Origin: Bacillota bacterium
GTDB lineage: Bacteria > Bacillota > UBA994
Direction: 5' to 3'
Assembly: GCA_018333655.1 (NCBI GenBank)
Contig: JAGXTJ010000024.1
Coordinates: 1 to 40,043 of the forward strand
DNA: 40,043 nucleotides
Below the pieces are notes generated by a model that ran no database searches, was not told where the DNA came from, and worked only from the letters and a program-made list of their open reading frames with translations. The position numbers were made by a program, and so were the translations under genes. Shown piece after piece: positions 1 to 6,809 of the stretch; within the stretch, counting starts at the first letter, position 1, and every line of letters begins with the position of its first letter.

Positions 1-307
1 GGAGCTTACGTACTCTTCTCATCCGAGGGATCCTGTTCTTGTCCCAGTCCTTGCCTAGCACGTGTATGAAGAAAAACCTAATTGAAGAAATGTAGGTGTT
101 GATAGTTCCGGCGGATAGCCCTTTCTTTTGCCTGAGGTACAAGATGTATTCTTGAACATCTCTTGTCACGGCTTCGTCCGGGCTCTTGTCCCTTGCCCGC
201 AAGAACTCGTTGAATGCGATTATCCGGCGAGCATACGACTCTCGCGAGGACGCTGGCGTTCCCTTTAACTCAAAGTATAACTCGAGCTCCTTACTGATGT
301 TAAACAT
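1..307 (-). CDS. Tyrosine recombinase / phage-type integrase, N-terminal part (cut by window edge)
   Basis: The minus strand encodes about 102 residues starting MFNISKELELYFELKG and running off the left edge. The ATG (complement of 305-307) has an excellent ribosome site, AGGAGGG at 314-320. The helical pattern, with 'TPASSRESYARRIIAFNEFL', 'VTRDVQEYILYLRQKKGLS' and 'AGTINTYISSIRFFF', is that of the SAM-like, core-binding N-terminal domain of phage integrases and XerC/D-type recombinases. The catalytic domain (R-H-R-Y) would lie outside the window. Such genes often sit at the end of a transposon or beside an IS91-type transposase, but no transposase is visible here. The family call is fairly sure; the type of element is inference. 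Confidence 0.75.
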   Translation of the reverse strand, partial: MFNISKELELYFELKGTPASSRESYARRIIAFNEFLRARDKSPDEAVTRDVQEYILYLRQKKGLSAGTINTYISSIRFFFIHVLGKDWDKNRIPRMRRVRKL

Positions 308-324
308 ACAAAACCCTCCTAAAA

Positions 325-348
325 CGTAATGCCACCCCGGTCATTACG
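325..348. repeat. Small inverted repeat upstream of the integrase
   Basis: CGTAATG (325-331) and CATTACG (342-348) form a 7-bp stem with a 10-base loop just upstream of the integrase ribosome site. It could be part of the element end or an operator for the integrase; the sequence does not decide. Confidence 0.5.
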
Positions 349-425
349 CTTAGGAGGATCTCTCGGCTTACAGTTGACGTGGCAGAAGGGCGACAGTTGT
401 GGTATGATCATCATGCGAAAAGACT

Positions 426-473
426 CCCCTTTGTATTGTTTTGTTTGGCGATTAAACAATACCACAAAAGGGG
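426..473. repeat. Imperfect inverted repeat (possible element end or hairpin)
   Basis: CCCCTTTG-TATTGTTT on the left is mirrored by AAACAATACCACAAAAGGGG on the right. The arms pair apart from a few bulged bases, with a loop of about 12 bases. It lies between the integrase and the REP-like palindrome and contains no gene. It may mark the end of the mobile element carrying the integrase. Confidence 0.45.
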
Positions 474-509
474 TTGCCTTTTCGTTTTATTCTTTTAAGT
501 TAAGCTATC

Positions 510-575
510 GCGACAGCGATTTCGTTCTTCTTTTTGTCGCAAAATACCGACAAAAAGAACCGTCCCCGCTGTCGC
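510..575. repeat. REP-like two-tier palindrome containing AAGAACCGTCCCC
   Basis: Outer arms GCGACAGCG (510-518) and CGCTGTCGC (567-575) pair perfectly. Inner arms GTTCTTCTTTTTGTCG (524-539) and CGACAAAAAGAAC (548-560) pair with one bulge around an 8-base loop. The phrase AAAGAACCGTCCCC resembles dispersed palindromes of Bacillota genomes that I associate with REP/RAYT-type transposases; that link is from memory. No transposase is present here. Confidence 0.6.
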
Positions 576-587
576 TGACTGCGCAAC

Positions 588-636
588 TAAACTCCTTGTT
601 TCTCTCTTTATTACTCTGTGTCCTCTGTGGTTAATA
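588..636. repeat. Partial copy of the dispersed 'CACAGAG' palindrome (right half)
   Basis: The stretch AACTCCTTGTTTCTCT, then TTACTCTGTGTCCTCTGTGG, matches the right half of the fuller copy at 6114-6262 and of the copies at 39791-40043. The left arm is missing, so this is a truncated copy. It abuts the heptamer array that follows. Confidence 0.6.
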
Positions 637-643
637 AACGTTA

Positions 644-734
644 CTTGCCTCTTGCGTCTTACATCTTGCTTCTTGTCTCTTGCCTCTTGTCTCTTGCCTC
701 TTGCCTCTTGCCTCTTGCTTCTTGTCTCTTGCCT
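644..734. repeat. Degenerate 7-bp tandem array (CTTGYCT), 13 units
   Basis: Thirteen consecutive 7-base units run in phase: CTTGCCT, CTTGCGT, CTTACAT, CTTGCTT, CTTGTCT, CTTGCCT, CTTGTCT, three of CTTGCCT, CTTGCTT, CTTGTCT, CTTGCCT. The reverse complement (AGRCAAG) matches the array at 16201-16270. The translations through it are low-complexity and I do not treat them as genes. Confidence 0.8.
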
Positions 735-764
735 CCCTGTTTCTTAGCAAACGAAAATATTGCC

Positions 765-793
765 TTGTCACCTGTCTTTCTCCATGGTATAAT
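765..793 (+). promoter_or_regulatory. SigA-type promoter for rpmE
   Basis: TTGTCA (765-770), a 17-base spacer, then a perfect TATAAT (788-793), about 33 bases upstream of the rpmE start. It begins 30 bases after the heptamer array ends. Confidence 0.75.
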
Positions 794-826
794 TTCCGAG
801 TAGTCTCCGAAAAGAGGTGAATCAGC

Positions 827-1033
827 GTGAAAGAGAAAATTCATCCCATTTACCATAAAGCCCTAGTAACCTGCGCCTGCGGTGCAACGTTTGAGTCGGG
901 TTCTGTGAAGAAACAGTTGCGCGTTGAGCTCTGCTCTAAGTGTCACCCCTTCTTCACTGGCAAGCAAAAGTTTGCCGATGCCGGCGGTCGTGTCGATCGT
1001 TTCAAGAAGAAGTACGGGTTAACGGAACAGTAA
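827..1033 (+). CDS. rpmE: 50S ribosomal protein L31 (zinc-binding form)
   Basis: This 68-residue protein reads [19 protein letters not shown] and has the four-cysteine zinc site of 'C+' L31: C16, C18, C36 and C39 in CAC...CSKC, followed by [10 protein letters not shown] and the FKKKYG tail. L31 bridges the two ribosomal subunits, and the cysteine-containing form is linked to zinc-replete growth. It starts with GTG behind AAAGAGGTG (812-820) and has its own strong promoter. It is followed by DUF1385, prfA and prmC on the same strand, a common order in clostridial genomes. Length and motifs make the call secure. Confidence 0.96.
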   Translation: MKEKIHPIYHKALVTCACGATFESGSVKKQLRVELCSKCHPFFTGKQKFADAGGRVDRFKKKYGLTEQ

Positions 1034-1041
1034 GACACCGT

Positions 1042-1070
1042 GAAGCAGAGCGATGCGCTCTGCTTCTTGT
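1042..1070 (+). terminator. Hairpin after rpmE (weak terminator or attenuator)
   Basis: GAAGCAGAGCG (1042-1052) pairs perfectly with CGCTCTGCTTC (1056-1066) around an ATG loop. The 3' tail TTGTACC is poor in U, so partial read-through into the DUF1385-prfA-prmC genes is likely. Confidence 0.6.
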
Positions 1071-1092
1071 ACCTTAGCGAGGAGGTATGGGC

Positions 1093-1953
1093 GTGGCAGG
1101 CAAAACCGTGGGCGGCCAAGCCGTCATGGAAGGCGTCTTGATGCGCGCACCCGAGGGTTTGGCTATTGCGGTCAGGCGCAGCGACCAGACTATTAGCGTC
1201 ACCAGGCGCAAAACGGCCTCCTCTGTATCGCGCAGCCGCTTTTTTAGGCTGCCTATTGTGCGTGGGGCGGTAGCGTTAGTCGATACCCTAGTCATCGGCC
1301 TTGACGCCCTGATGTATTCGGCAGCGGAGTCAGGCGATGAGGATCTGCAATTATCTAAGGGCACACTTGGTCTTACGGTGCTAGCGGGGGTAGCGCTCGC
1401 GGTGGGGCTATTCTTTCTCTTACCAACAGTGCTCGTTCGTCTTCTAGGCTACAACGTGTTGCACCCTGTAGCGGCTAATTTGACCGAGGGGGCCATTCGC
1501 TTACTTATTTTCGTCGGCTATATTTCGGCCATCTCCGCTTGGTCTGAACTGCGGCGCTTTTACCAGTACCATGGTGCCGAACACAAGGTCATTGCCTGTT
1601 ACGAAGCCGGGGAAGAATTAACCGTGGCCAATGTCAAGAAGCACTCTGCCCTGCACCTTAGGTGTGGAACAGCTTTTTTGCTCATAGTCATGGTTCTTAG
1701 CATGCTATTTTTCTCTCTCTTTGGCTGGCCCAGCCTCATAGTGCGTGTAGTGCTGCGCATATTATTTTTGCCGCTAGTTGCCGGCTTAGCCTATGAAGTA
1801 ATAAAATTTTCTGCGCGTAGTACTAGTCGCGTTTGGCGTCTAGTGATGTGGCCGGGGCTACTGCTACAGCGCTTAACCACGCGCGAGCCGGATGATGCCC
1901 AAGTAGAGGTCGCTATCGCCGCCCTTAAAGCCGCGCTAGAGCCCGCCAACTAA
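1093..1953 (+). CDS. DUF1385 family membrane protein (YqhQ-like)
   Basis: The N-terminus, [19 protein letters not shown], carries the family's GGQAVxEGVxMR signature. The middle, [15 protein letters not shown] (around residues 160-174), is the second conserved block. Four hydrophobic segments (roughly residues 94-115, 135-150, 195-215 and 225-245) make it an integral membrane protein. Its biochemical role is unknown. It sits between rpmE and prfA, 29 bases before prfA, so it is probably co-transcribed with the release-factor genes. Start choice: the ribosome site GAGGAGG (1079-1085) lies one base from the ATG at 1087 but 7 bases from the in-frame GTG at 1093, so I take the GTG (286 residues). 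The family call is sure; the start is likely. Confidence 0.88.
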   Translation: MAGKTVGGQAVMEGVLMRAPEGLAIAVRRSDQTISVTRRKTASSVSRSRFFRLPIVRGAVALVDTLVIGLDALMYSAAESGDEDLQLSKGTLGLTVLAGVALAVGLFFLLPTVLVRLLGYNVLHPVAANLTEGAIRLLIFVGYISAISAWSELRRFYQYHGAEHKVIACYEAGEELTVANVKKHSALHLRCGTAFLLIVMVLSMLFFSLFGWPSLIVRVVLRILFLPLVAGLAYEVIKFSARSTSRVWRLVMWPGLLLQRLTTREPDDAQVEVAIAALKAALEPAN

Positions 1954-1982
1954 CTGACAAACCACAGACCAGAGGTGTAAGA

Positions 1983-3047
1983 ATGATTGAAAAACTAAGA
2001 GCAATTAAAGAGCGCTACGATGAGTTGACCGCTCTTGTCAGTGACCCTAGCGTTATCGGCCGCCAAAATGAGTGGCGTGCCTTAATTAAAGAACGCGCTT
2101 CTCTCACCGACTTAGTCACCGCCTTCGAGGAGCTAGACAAAGCCATGAATGAGGTGGCGGAGCTTAAACGGGCCTTAGAGGGCCAAAACGACCCCGAGTT
2201 TCGCGACATGCTCGAAGCCGAGGTGAGGGTGCAGCAAGAGGCTTCTCTGCGTTTGCAGGCCGAGATAAAAGTCTTGCTCCTGCCTAAGGACCCGAATGAC
2301 GACAAGAACGTCATCGTGGAGGTGCGCGCCGGGGCGGGTGGCAATGAGGCGGCACTTTTTGCCGGCAATTTGTACCGCATGTACACGCGTTTTGCCGAGC
2401 GCCAAGGTTGGAAGACAGAGCTCATGTCAGCGTCCCTAAGTGACCTCGGCGGCTTCAAAGAAGCCATCTTTATGATCGAAGGCAAGGGCGCTTACAGCAA
2501 ACTTAAATTTGAGAGCGGTGTGCACCGCGTGCAGAGGGTGCCAGACACCGAGGCGAGTGGGCGCATCCATACTTCTACCGCGACGGTGGCCGTGCTGCCC
2601 GAGGCCGAAGAAGTAGATATCATGATTGACCAAAACGATTTGCGCATCGACACCTTTTGTTCGAGCGGCCCCGGTGGGCAGTCCGTAAATACTACTTATT
2701 CCGCAGTGCGTATCACCCACTTGCCGACTGGCATTGCCGTCAATATGCAGGACGAAAAATCGCAAACCAAGAACCGCGACAAGGCCATGAAGGTCTTGCG
2801 CGCGCGTCTTTTAGAGGCAGAGCAAAGCAAGCGCGACGCCGAGCTGACTGAAGCAAGGCGCGGCCAAGTAGGTAGCGGCGACCGCAGTGAGCGCATTCGC
2901 ACCTATAATTTCTCGCAGAGCCGTGTCTCTGACCACCGCATCAACCTCACCACCCATCGCCTCGACGCCATTCTCGATGGCGACATCCATGAGTTAATTG
3001 ACGCCCTGACCACGCACGATCAGCTCGAGAAATTGCAGCGGTCATAA
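1983..3047 (+). CDS. prfA: Peptide chain release factor 1
   Basis: RF1 recognises UAA and UAG in the ribosomal A site and triggers peptide release. The 354-residue length is typical. The catalytic GGQ is at residues 231-233 in [10 protein letters not shown]. The stop-codon recognition tripeptide is P187-D188-T189 in [18 protein letters not shown], the P-x-T of RF1 rather than the SPF of RF2; the family example I know best has PAT. The N-terminal helical domain is followed by [13 protein letters not shown]. The start ATG follows AGAGGTG. Its stop codon overlaps the start of prmC by one base (taATG), so the factor and the enzyme that methylates its GGQ glutamine are translationally coupled. Confidence 0.97.
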   Translation: MIEKLRAIKERYDELTALVSDPSVIGRQNEWRALIKERASLTDLVTAFEELDKAMNEVAELKRALEGQNDPEFRDMLEAEVRVQQEASLRLQAEIKVLLLPKDPNDDKNVIVEVRAGAGGNEAALFAGNLYRMYTRFAERQGWKTELMSASLSDLGGFKEAIFMIEGKGAYSKLKFESGVHRVQRVPDTEASGRIHTSTATVAVLPEAEEVDIMIDQNDLRIDTFCSSGPGGQSVNTTYSAVRITHLPTGIAVNMQDEKSQTKNRDKAMKVLRARLLEAEQSKRDAELTEARRGQVGSGDRSERIRTYNFSQSRVSDHRINLTTHRLDAILDGDIHELIDALTTHDQLEKLQRS

Positions 3048-3922
3048 TGGGCGCTAAGTCATCCTTAACCTGGCAAAGTATCTTTCGCTGGGGCAGCGCA
3101 GAGCTTTCGTCGGCGGGGGTAGCAGACGCCGCCTGGCAGGCCGAAGTAGCCCTGCGCGCTGTGCTTGGCATAACGCGGGCCGAGTTTTTTGCCGCGCCGG
3201 AGAAGCTCATAGCGCATGATTATGTGCAGTGCTACCAGACCGATATTGCGCGTCTTGCCGCGGGGGTTCCCCTGCAATACCTCCTCGGTCGCACCGAATT
3301 TTACGGGCGGGAGTTTATACTAACTCCCGCTGTGCTTATTCCCCGCCCCGACACCGAAATATTGGTCGAGGTGGCGCTCGCAAAATTAGCTCATCTCGCG
3401 AGTCTCTATAGCGAAGAGCTCGAGGTGCTCGATATGTGCACCGGCTCTGGCTGCGTGGGCCTCTCCCTCGCCGCTTCGGGTTACAAGGCGCGCCTCACCC
3501 TGACCGATGTGTCTCCTGCCGCACTAGAGGTCGCCGCCACAAATACCCGCCACTTAGGTCTAGCCGACAGGGTTTTGCTGCGCGAGGGTAGTCTGTGGCA
3601 GCCCGTACAGGGCCGCAAGTTTCACCTGGTAGTAAGTAACCCGCCCTATATTCCGAGCAGAGAGATCGCTACTCTCGACCCTGCAGTACAAGAGGAGCCG
3701 CGTCTCGCCCTAGATGGGGGGCCAGATGGGCTAGAATTTTACCGCCACATAGTTGCACAAGCCCCTGCCTTCCTGCATCCCGCAGGGTGCCTCGCGGTAG
3801 AAATCGGTGCTACGCAGGGGGCCGACGTAGCGGCAATGTTCAGTGCGGCGGGTTTTGGCGAAATTACCCTCTCCCAAGACTTGGCCGGCCGTGACAGGGT
3901 CTGCGCTGGCAGGCGGTGTTGA
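3047..3922 (+). CDS. prmC: Release factor glutamine N5-methyltransferase
   Basis: PrmC uses S-adenosylmethionine to methylate the glutamine of the GGQ motif of release factors. An N-terminal helical domain contains LQYLLGRTEFYGREF (around residues 76-90). The SAM-binding loop is at residues 129-138 (DMCTGSGCVG) and the catalytic NPPY is at N198-Y201, followed by IPSREI and EPRLALDGGPDGLEFYR. The 291-residue length is normal. The ATG overlaps the prfA stop by one base, so translation is coupled. A SigA-like promoter begins inside the last codons of this gene and a terminator follows. Confidence 0.96.
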   Translation: MGAKSSLTWQSIFRWGSAELSSAGVADAAWQAEVALRAVLGITRAEFFAAPEKLIAHDYVQCYQTDIARLAAGVPLQYLLGRTEFYGREFILTPAVLIPRPDTEILVEVALAKLAHLASLYSEELEVLDMCTGSGCVGLSLAASGYKARLTLTDVSPAALEVAATNTRHLGLADRVLLREGSLWQPVQGRKFHLVVSNPPYIPSREIATLDPAVQEEPRLALDGGPDGLEFYRHIVAQAPAFLHPAGCLAVEIGATQGADVAAMFSAAGFGEITLSQDLAGRDRVCAGRRC

Positions 3923-3947
3923 CAAAGCCACCTACTAGGCGTAGAAT
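3919..3947 (+). promoter_or_regulatory. Consensus SigA promoter for the iscR-like operon, overlapping the prmC end
   Basis: TTGACA (3919-3924), 17-base spacer, TAGAAT (3942-3947). The -35 box covers the last bases of prmC. Transcription would begin around 3954, inside the left arm of the prmC terminator. A transcript from this promoter would therefore lack part of the stem and escape termination, while read-through from prmC would be stopped. Confidence 0.7.
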
Positions 3948-3948
3948 T

Positions 3949-3976
3949 AAACCCGAGGGAATGCCTCGGGTTTTTT
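3949..3976 (+). terminator. Rho-independent terminator of the prfA-prmC operon
   Basis: AAACCCGAGG and CCTCGGGTTT pair around a 5-base loop, followed by a T run (3971-3976). The Rrf2 gene starts 44 bases further on. Confidence 0.85.
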
Positions 3977-3982
3977 AGTATC

Positions 3983-3998
3983 TAAGAAGGCTATCTTA
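3983..3998. promoter_or_regulatory. Short dyad upstream of the Rrf2 gene, possible operator
   Basis: TAAGA (3983-3987), six bases, TCTTA (3994-3998), between the terminator and the Rrf2 ribosome site. The position suits autoregulation of an Rrf2/IscR-type gene, but the dyad is short and the assignment is a guess. Confidence 0.25.
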
Positions 3999-4019
3999 AT
4001 CAGAATAAGGAGTGGGGTC

Positions 4020-4448
4020 ATGCGCCTATCTACCAAGGGGCAGTATGCCGTAAGGGCCCTAGTTGTCGTGGCCTTGCACGGAGACAGCGGCCCCGTGTCA
4101 CTGCGATTTATTGCCGAGAGAGAAGATATTTCGGAGCAATATCTCGAGCAGATTTTTATGGATCTTAGAAGAGCAGCCTTGGTGACAGGCATTAGAGGCG
4201 CGGGCGGTGGCTACATACTGGCCAAAAGCCCGGCGGAGATAACCTCGGGCGACATCGTGCGCGCGGTCGAAGGCCCCATTCGTCTTGTTGATTGCGACCA
4301 CAATGGCCCTTGTGAAAGAGTGCATGTCTGTGTCACGCGTGAGCTTTGGTCTCGCGTGTCGGCCAGCATGAGCCAAGTTCTCGACGACACAACTCTAGCC
4401 CACTTAGCCGCTTGCGCGACAGAAAAAATTAGTCAGGAGGTGCGCTAA
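4020..4448 (+). CDS. iscR: Rrf2 family transcriptional regulator, IscR-like
   Basis: This is a DNA-binding regulator that probably senses Fe-S cluster status and controls the desulfurase operon. The 142 residues open with MRLSTKGQYAVRAL, and a winged helix-turn-helix covers residues 25-65 (SEQYLEQIFMDLRRAALV...RGAGGGY). The three cluster-ligating cysteines, C92, C98 and C104, fall at the same positions as in E. coli IscR. It starts with ATG after AAGGAG and its stop overlaps the next start by one base (taATG). The strong upstream promoter and its place before nifS/nifU-type genes support autoregulation. Rrf2 proteins beside cysteine desulfurases can instead be CymR-like, but the three cysteines favour IscR. 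Confidence 0.85.
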   Translation: MRLSTKGQYAVRALVVVALHGDSGPVSLRFIAEREDISEQYLEQIFMDLRRAALVTGIRGAGGGYILAKSPAEITSGDIVRAVEGPIRLVDCDHNGPCERVHVCVTRELWSRVSASMSQVLDDTTLAHLAACATEKISQEVR

Positions 4449-5608
4449 TGCAAAGAGTGTATTTTGACCACGCCGCAACAACCCCTGTTCACCCCGAAGT
4501 TATCGCCGCCATGCTGCCCTACTTTCATAACAGCTTTGGCAATCCGTCTAGCATTCATAGCTTCGGCCGCGAGTCACGCCAAGCAGTTGACAGCGCCCGC
4601 GAAAGGGTGGCCAAGGTGCTAGGCGCCTCACCTAGAGAAATCTACTTTACCTCTGGCGGCACCGAAGCGGATAATATCGCTATACAAGGCGTAGCTCTCG
4701 CCAAAAAGGGCCAGGGGCGCCACATCATAACTTCCCAAATCGAGCATCATGCCGTACTAGATGCCTGTAAGTACTTGGAGACCCAAGGTTTTGCCGTAAC
4801 TTACCTGCCGGTCGACGAGTATGGCCGTGTGCGCGTAGAGGACGTTTTGGCGGCGCTTCGCCCCGACACTATTCTTATCACTATAATGCATGCCAACAAC
4901 GAAGTCGGCACCATACAGCCGATCCGCGAGATTAGCGCCATAGCGCGAGAGCACAAAGTAACTTTTCACACCGATGCCGTGCAGACTGTAGGCAGCATTC
5001 CTGTTAATGTCGACGACCTCGGCGTCGATTTGCTCACCTTGTCCGCCCATAAGTTCTACGGGCCTAAGGGCATAGGCGTGCTCTACATTCGCAAAGGCAC
5101 GAAGTTAAAGCCCCTCTACCATGGCGGCGGGCAAGAGCGCAAGTTCCGGCCCGGCACCGAAAATCATGTGGGCATTATCGGCCTAGCCAAGGCTTTAGAA
5201 ATAGCCGCTGCCGATATGACCAGTAAGCAGGCCGAAGTAGCGGCCCTGCGCGACAAACTCATGGCGGGGCTCTTAGAAATACCCGAGGTCAAGCCAAATG
5301 GCCACCCCACAGAGCGTCTGCCCGGCAATGTCAATATCAGCATTCGCTATGTCGAAGGTGAGTCGCTCATCCTAAGCCTTGACATGCAGGGCGTAGCCGT
5401 CTCTAGCGGCTCAGCCTGCACCTCTGGCAGTCTCGACCCTTCGCATGTCTTGCTGGCCATGGGCTTAAGTCATGGCGAGGCGCATGGCTCGTTGCGCCTG
5501 ACCTTAGGGCGCGACACTACCCCGGCGGAAGTGGACTATGTGCTCTCTATACTGCCACCCATCGTCCTGCGTCTGCGCCAGATGTCACCCCTTTTCCACA
5601 AGAGATAA
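4448..5608 (+). CDS. iscS: Cysteine desulfurase (NifS/IscS type)
   Basis: This PLP enzyme takes sulfur from cysteine and passes it, as a persulfide, to the scaffold protein encoded next. The 386 residues start YFDHAATTPVHPEV. The PLP lysine is K202 in LSAHKFYGPKG, and the persulfide cysteine is C324 in SSGSACTSGSLDPSHVL on a flexible loop. The N-terminal IEHHAV and HTDAVQTVG motifs are in place. Translation is coupled to the Rrf2 gene by a one-base overlap, and the NifU-like scaffold begins 44 bases downstream. The symbol could equally be nifS; clostridial operons use both names. Confidence 0.95.
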   Translation: MQRVYFDHAATTPVHPEVIAAMLPYFHNSFGNPSSIHSFGRESRQAVDSARERVAKVLGASPREIYFTSGGTEADNIAIQGVALAKKGQGRHIITSQIEHHAVLDACKYLETQGFAVTYLPVDEYGRVRVEDVLAALRPDTILITIMHANNEVGTIQPIREISAIAREHKVTFHTDAVQTVGSIPVNVDDLGVDLLTLSAHKFYGPKGIGVLYIRKGTKLKPLYHGGGQERKFRPGTENHVGIIGLAKALEIAAADMTSKQAEVAALRDKLMAGLLEIPEVKPNGHPTERLPGNVNISIRYVEGESLILSLDMQGVAVSSGSACTSGSLDPSHVLLAMGLSHGEAHGSLRLTLGRDTTPAEVDYVLSILPPIVLRLRQMSPLFHKR

Positions 5609-5652
5609 CAGTAAGAAACAGGGTTGTGCTTTGCACCCCGAGGAGGATAATT

Positions 5653-6033
5653 ATGAGTAGTTACAACGAAAAGGTCATGGACCACTTTAAGAATCCGCGC
5701 AATGTTGGGTCGCTTGACGACGCCGATGGCATAGGCGAGGTCGGCAACATCAGCTGCGGCGACATCATGCGCATCTACATTAAAGTCGACCAAGACGAGC
5801 GCATCAGTGACATTAAATTTCAGACCTTTGGCTGTGGGGCCGCCGTCGCCACCAGCAGTATGGTCACGGAGCTAGCCAAAGGCAAGACCTTAGACGAGGC
5901 GCTAAATATGAGCAACAAAGATGTGGCCTCTTCGCTCGACGGCCTGCCGCCGGTGAAAATGCACTGTTCAAACCTAGCCGCCGACGCCCTGCATGGCGCT
6001 ATTAAGAATTATCGCGAACGCAAGCACGCCTAA
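5653..6033 (+). CDS. iscU: Fe-S cluster assembly scaffold, NifU N-terminal/IscU family
   Basis: This 126-residue protein assembles [2Fe-2S] and [4Fe-4S] clusters with sulfur from the desulfurase upstream. The cluster and sulfur-acceptor residues C35 (NISCGD), D37, C61 (FGCGAA) and C105 (MHCSNLA) are all present. The start is the ATG at 5653, because AGGAGG at 5641-5646 is spaced 6 bases from it; an in-frame ATG at 5626 has no such site. A terminator follows. The mnmA or alaS genes that often follow this set are not here. Confidence 0.94.
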   Translation: MSSYNEKVMDHFKNPRNVGSLDDADGIGEVGNISCGDIMRIYIKVDQDERISDIKFQTFGCGAAVATSSMVTELAKGKTLDEALNMSNKDVASSLDGLPPVKMHCSNLAADALHGAIKNYRERKHA

Positions 6034-6044
6034 GTCCCGCACTG

Positions 6045-6076
6045 ATCCCCTCCGCCTTGTTGCGGATGGGGATTTT
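6045..6076 (+). terminator. Terminator of the isc-type operon
   Basis: ATCCCC-TCCGC pairs with GCGGA-(T)-GGGGAT around CTTGTT, with one bulged base, then TTTTA. Confidence 0.8.
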
Positions 6077-6113
6077 ACTTTGTGGTCAGAAAAAGATCCC
6101 TCTCCGTGGTGAA

Positions 6114-6262
6114 GGGTAGGAGCCGATTTCAACCACAGAGTACACAGAGGCGTGGAAAAGAGAGGAACAAGGAACGAGCACATCTAACTTAACTCAAATG
6201 TACTTAACTCCTTGTTTCTCTGTGACCTCTGTGTACTCTGTGGTAAAAAACGCGCCTTCCCC
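6114..6262. repeat. Dispersed 'CACAGAG' palindromic element, full copy
   Basis: The 19-bp arms ACCACAGAGTACACAGAGG (6132-6150) and CCTCTGTGTACTCTGTGGT (6226-6244) are perfect reverse complements. The left flank (GAGCCGATTTCA) and right flank (AAAAAACGCGCCTTCCCC) recur in the copies at 39791-40043. The centre, between GAACAAGGAA and CTCCTTGTTTCTCT, is variable. Copies in several intergenic gaps suggest a non-coding, MITE- or REP-like element. I see no gene in it. Confidence 0.8.
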
Positions 6263-6263
6263 T

Positions 6264-6361
6264 CTCTAACCTCTAATTTCCAATCTCTAACCTCTAGTTA
6301 TGTACTCTGTGGTAAAAAACGTGCTTTCCCTGCTCCTGCTTCTTATCTCTTGCTTCTTGCC
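6264..6361. repeat. Heptamer arrays and a partial right-end copy of the palindrome
   Basis: Three pieces lie in a row. 6264-6298 holds five in-phase 7-mers (CTCTAAC, CTCTAAT, TTCCAAT, CTCTAAC, CTCTAGT). 6301-6330 repeats the palindrome's right end (TGTACTCTGTGGTAAAAAAC). 6341-6361 holds three units TCTTATC, TCTTGCT, TCTTGCC, like the array at 644-734. Open frames through here are low-complexity and not credible genes. Confidence 0.65.
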
Positions 6362-6384
6362 TCTGGTACTCTTCTGTCTGGCAA

Positions 6385-6436
6385 TGTGCGCTCTTGTGCT
6401 TTATACTGAACAAGAGACAAGTTAGTGAACCGGTAG
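6385..6436. repeat. 52-bp direct repeat, left copy
   Basis: From TGTGCGCTCTTGTGC to GTTAGTGAACCGGTAG this is identical to 8254-8305 except for one base (C6431 versus A8300). It contains an inverted repeat, CTCTTGT (6391-6397) and ACAAGAG (6410-6416). The two copies bracket two AT-rich genes. Confidence 0.85.
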
Positions 6437-6809
6437 TTCGTTAGTTTGATGCGTCGTGGCTAATGGCAGATTAGCGAACCCGTGGCTGCAAGGCCCATAT
6501 ATTTCACCGGATTGCCAACACTATCCTTGTGTTGGTGCTATTTCCGTGATAGTATAGTTATCACAGTGTCAAACTGTCCCATCTATTCCTGCTAGTCCTT
6601 TAATAAGGAAGGGGGGTCTCGAATGTTACCCTAAGGTGCAACTTCAGCGGCTAGTCAGGGTCTTTTAGGGTAGTCGGAAAACGTCCCCATTAAAAAGTGC
6701 GATGTCCCCTCCTCGAGAATCTTACTCAAAACGACTAGCGCATAGCCTAGAGACGTACATATAACGACTGTAACGCATTTTCTACGAACATGAGAGGGAG
6801 GACTAATCC
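6437..6809. other. Intergenic leader of the AT-rich gene pair, hairpins only
   Basis: I see no gene in these 373 bases. Visible structures are the hairpin CCAACAC/GTGTTGG near 6508-6528 and a perfect dyad GTGATA (6546-6551) / TATCAC (6559-6564) with a 7-base loop. A longer-range pair ACCCTAA/TTAGGGT lies around 6629-6676. The dyad could be an operator. No convincing SigA promoter was found. Confidence 0.4.

Noticed and set aside
659-734. Possible CRISPR array
   Set aside because: The unit is 7 bp with no spacers and no cas genes are nearby.
618-856. Short frames in both directions through 618-856
   Set aside because: They are translations of the 7-bp array and of the rpmE promoter region. 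The repeated Leu/Ala/Ser or Arg/Gln/Glu patterns come from the repeat.
6212-6409. 65-codon frame in the repeat region
   Set aside because: It encodes the palindrome and heptamer repeats and contains the same phrase twice; no ribosome site.
6385-6436. Promoter inside the 52-bp repeat (TATACT at 6402)
   Set aside because: No acceptable -35 box lies 16-18 bases upstream in either copy.
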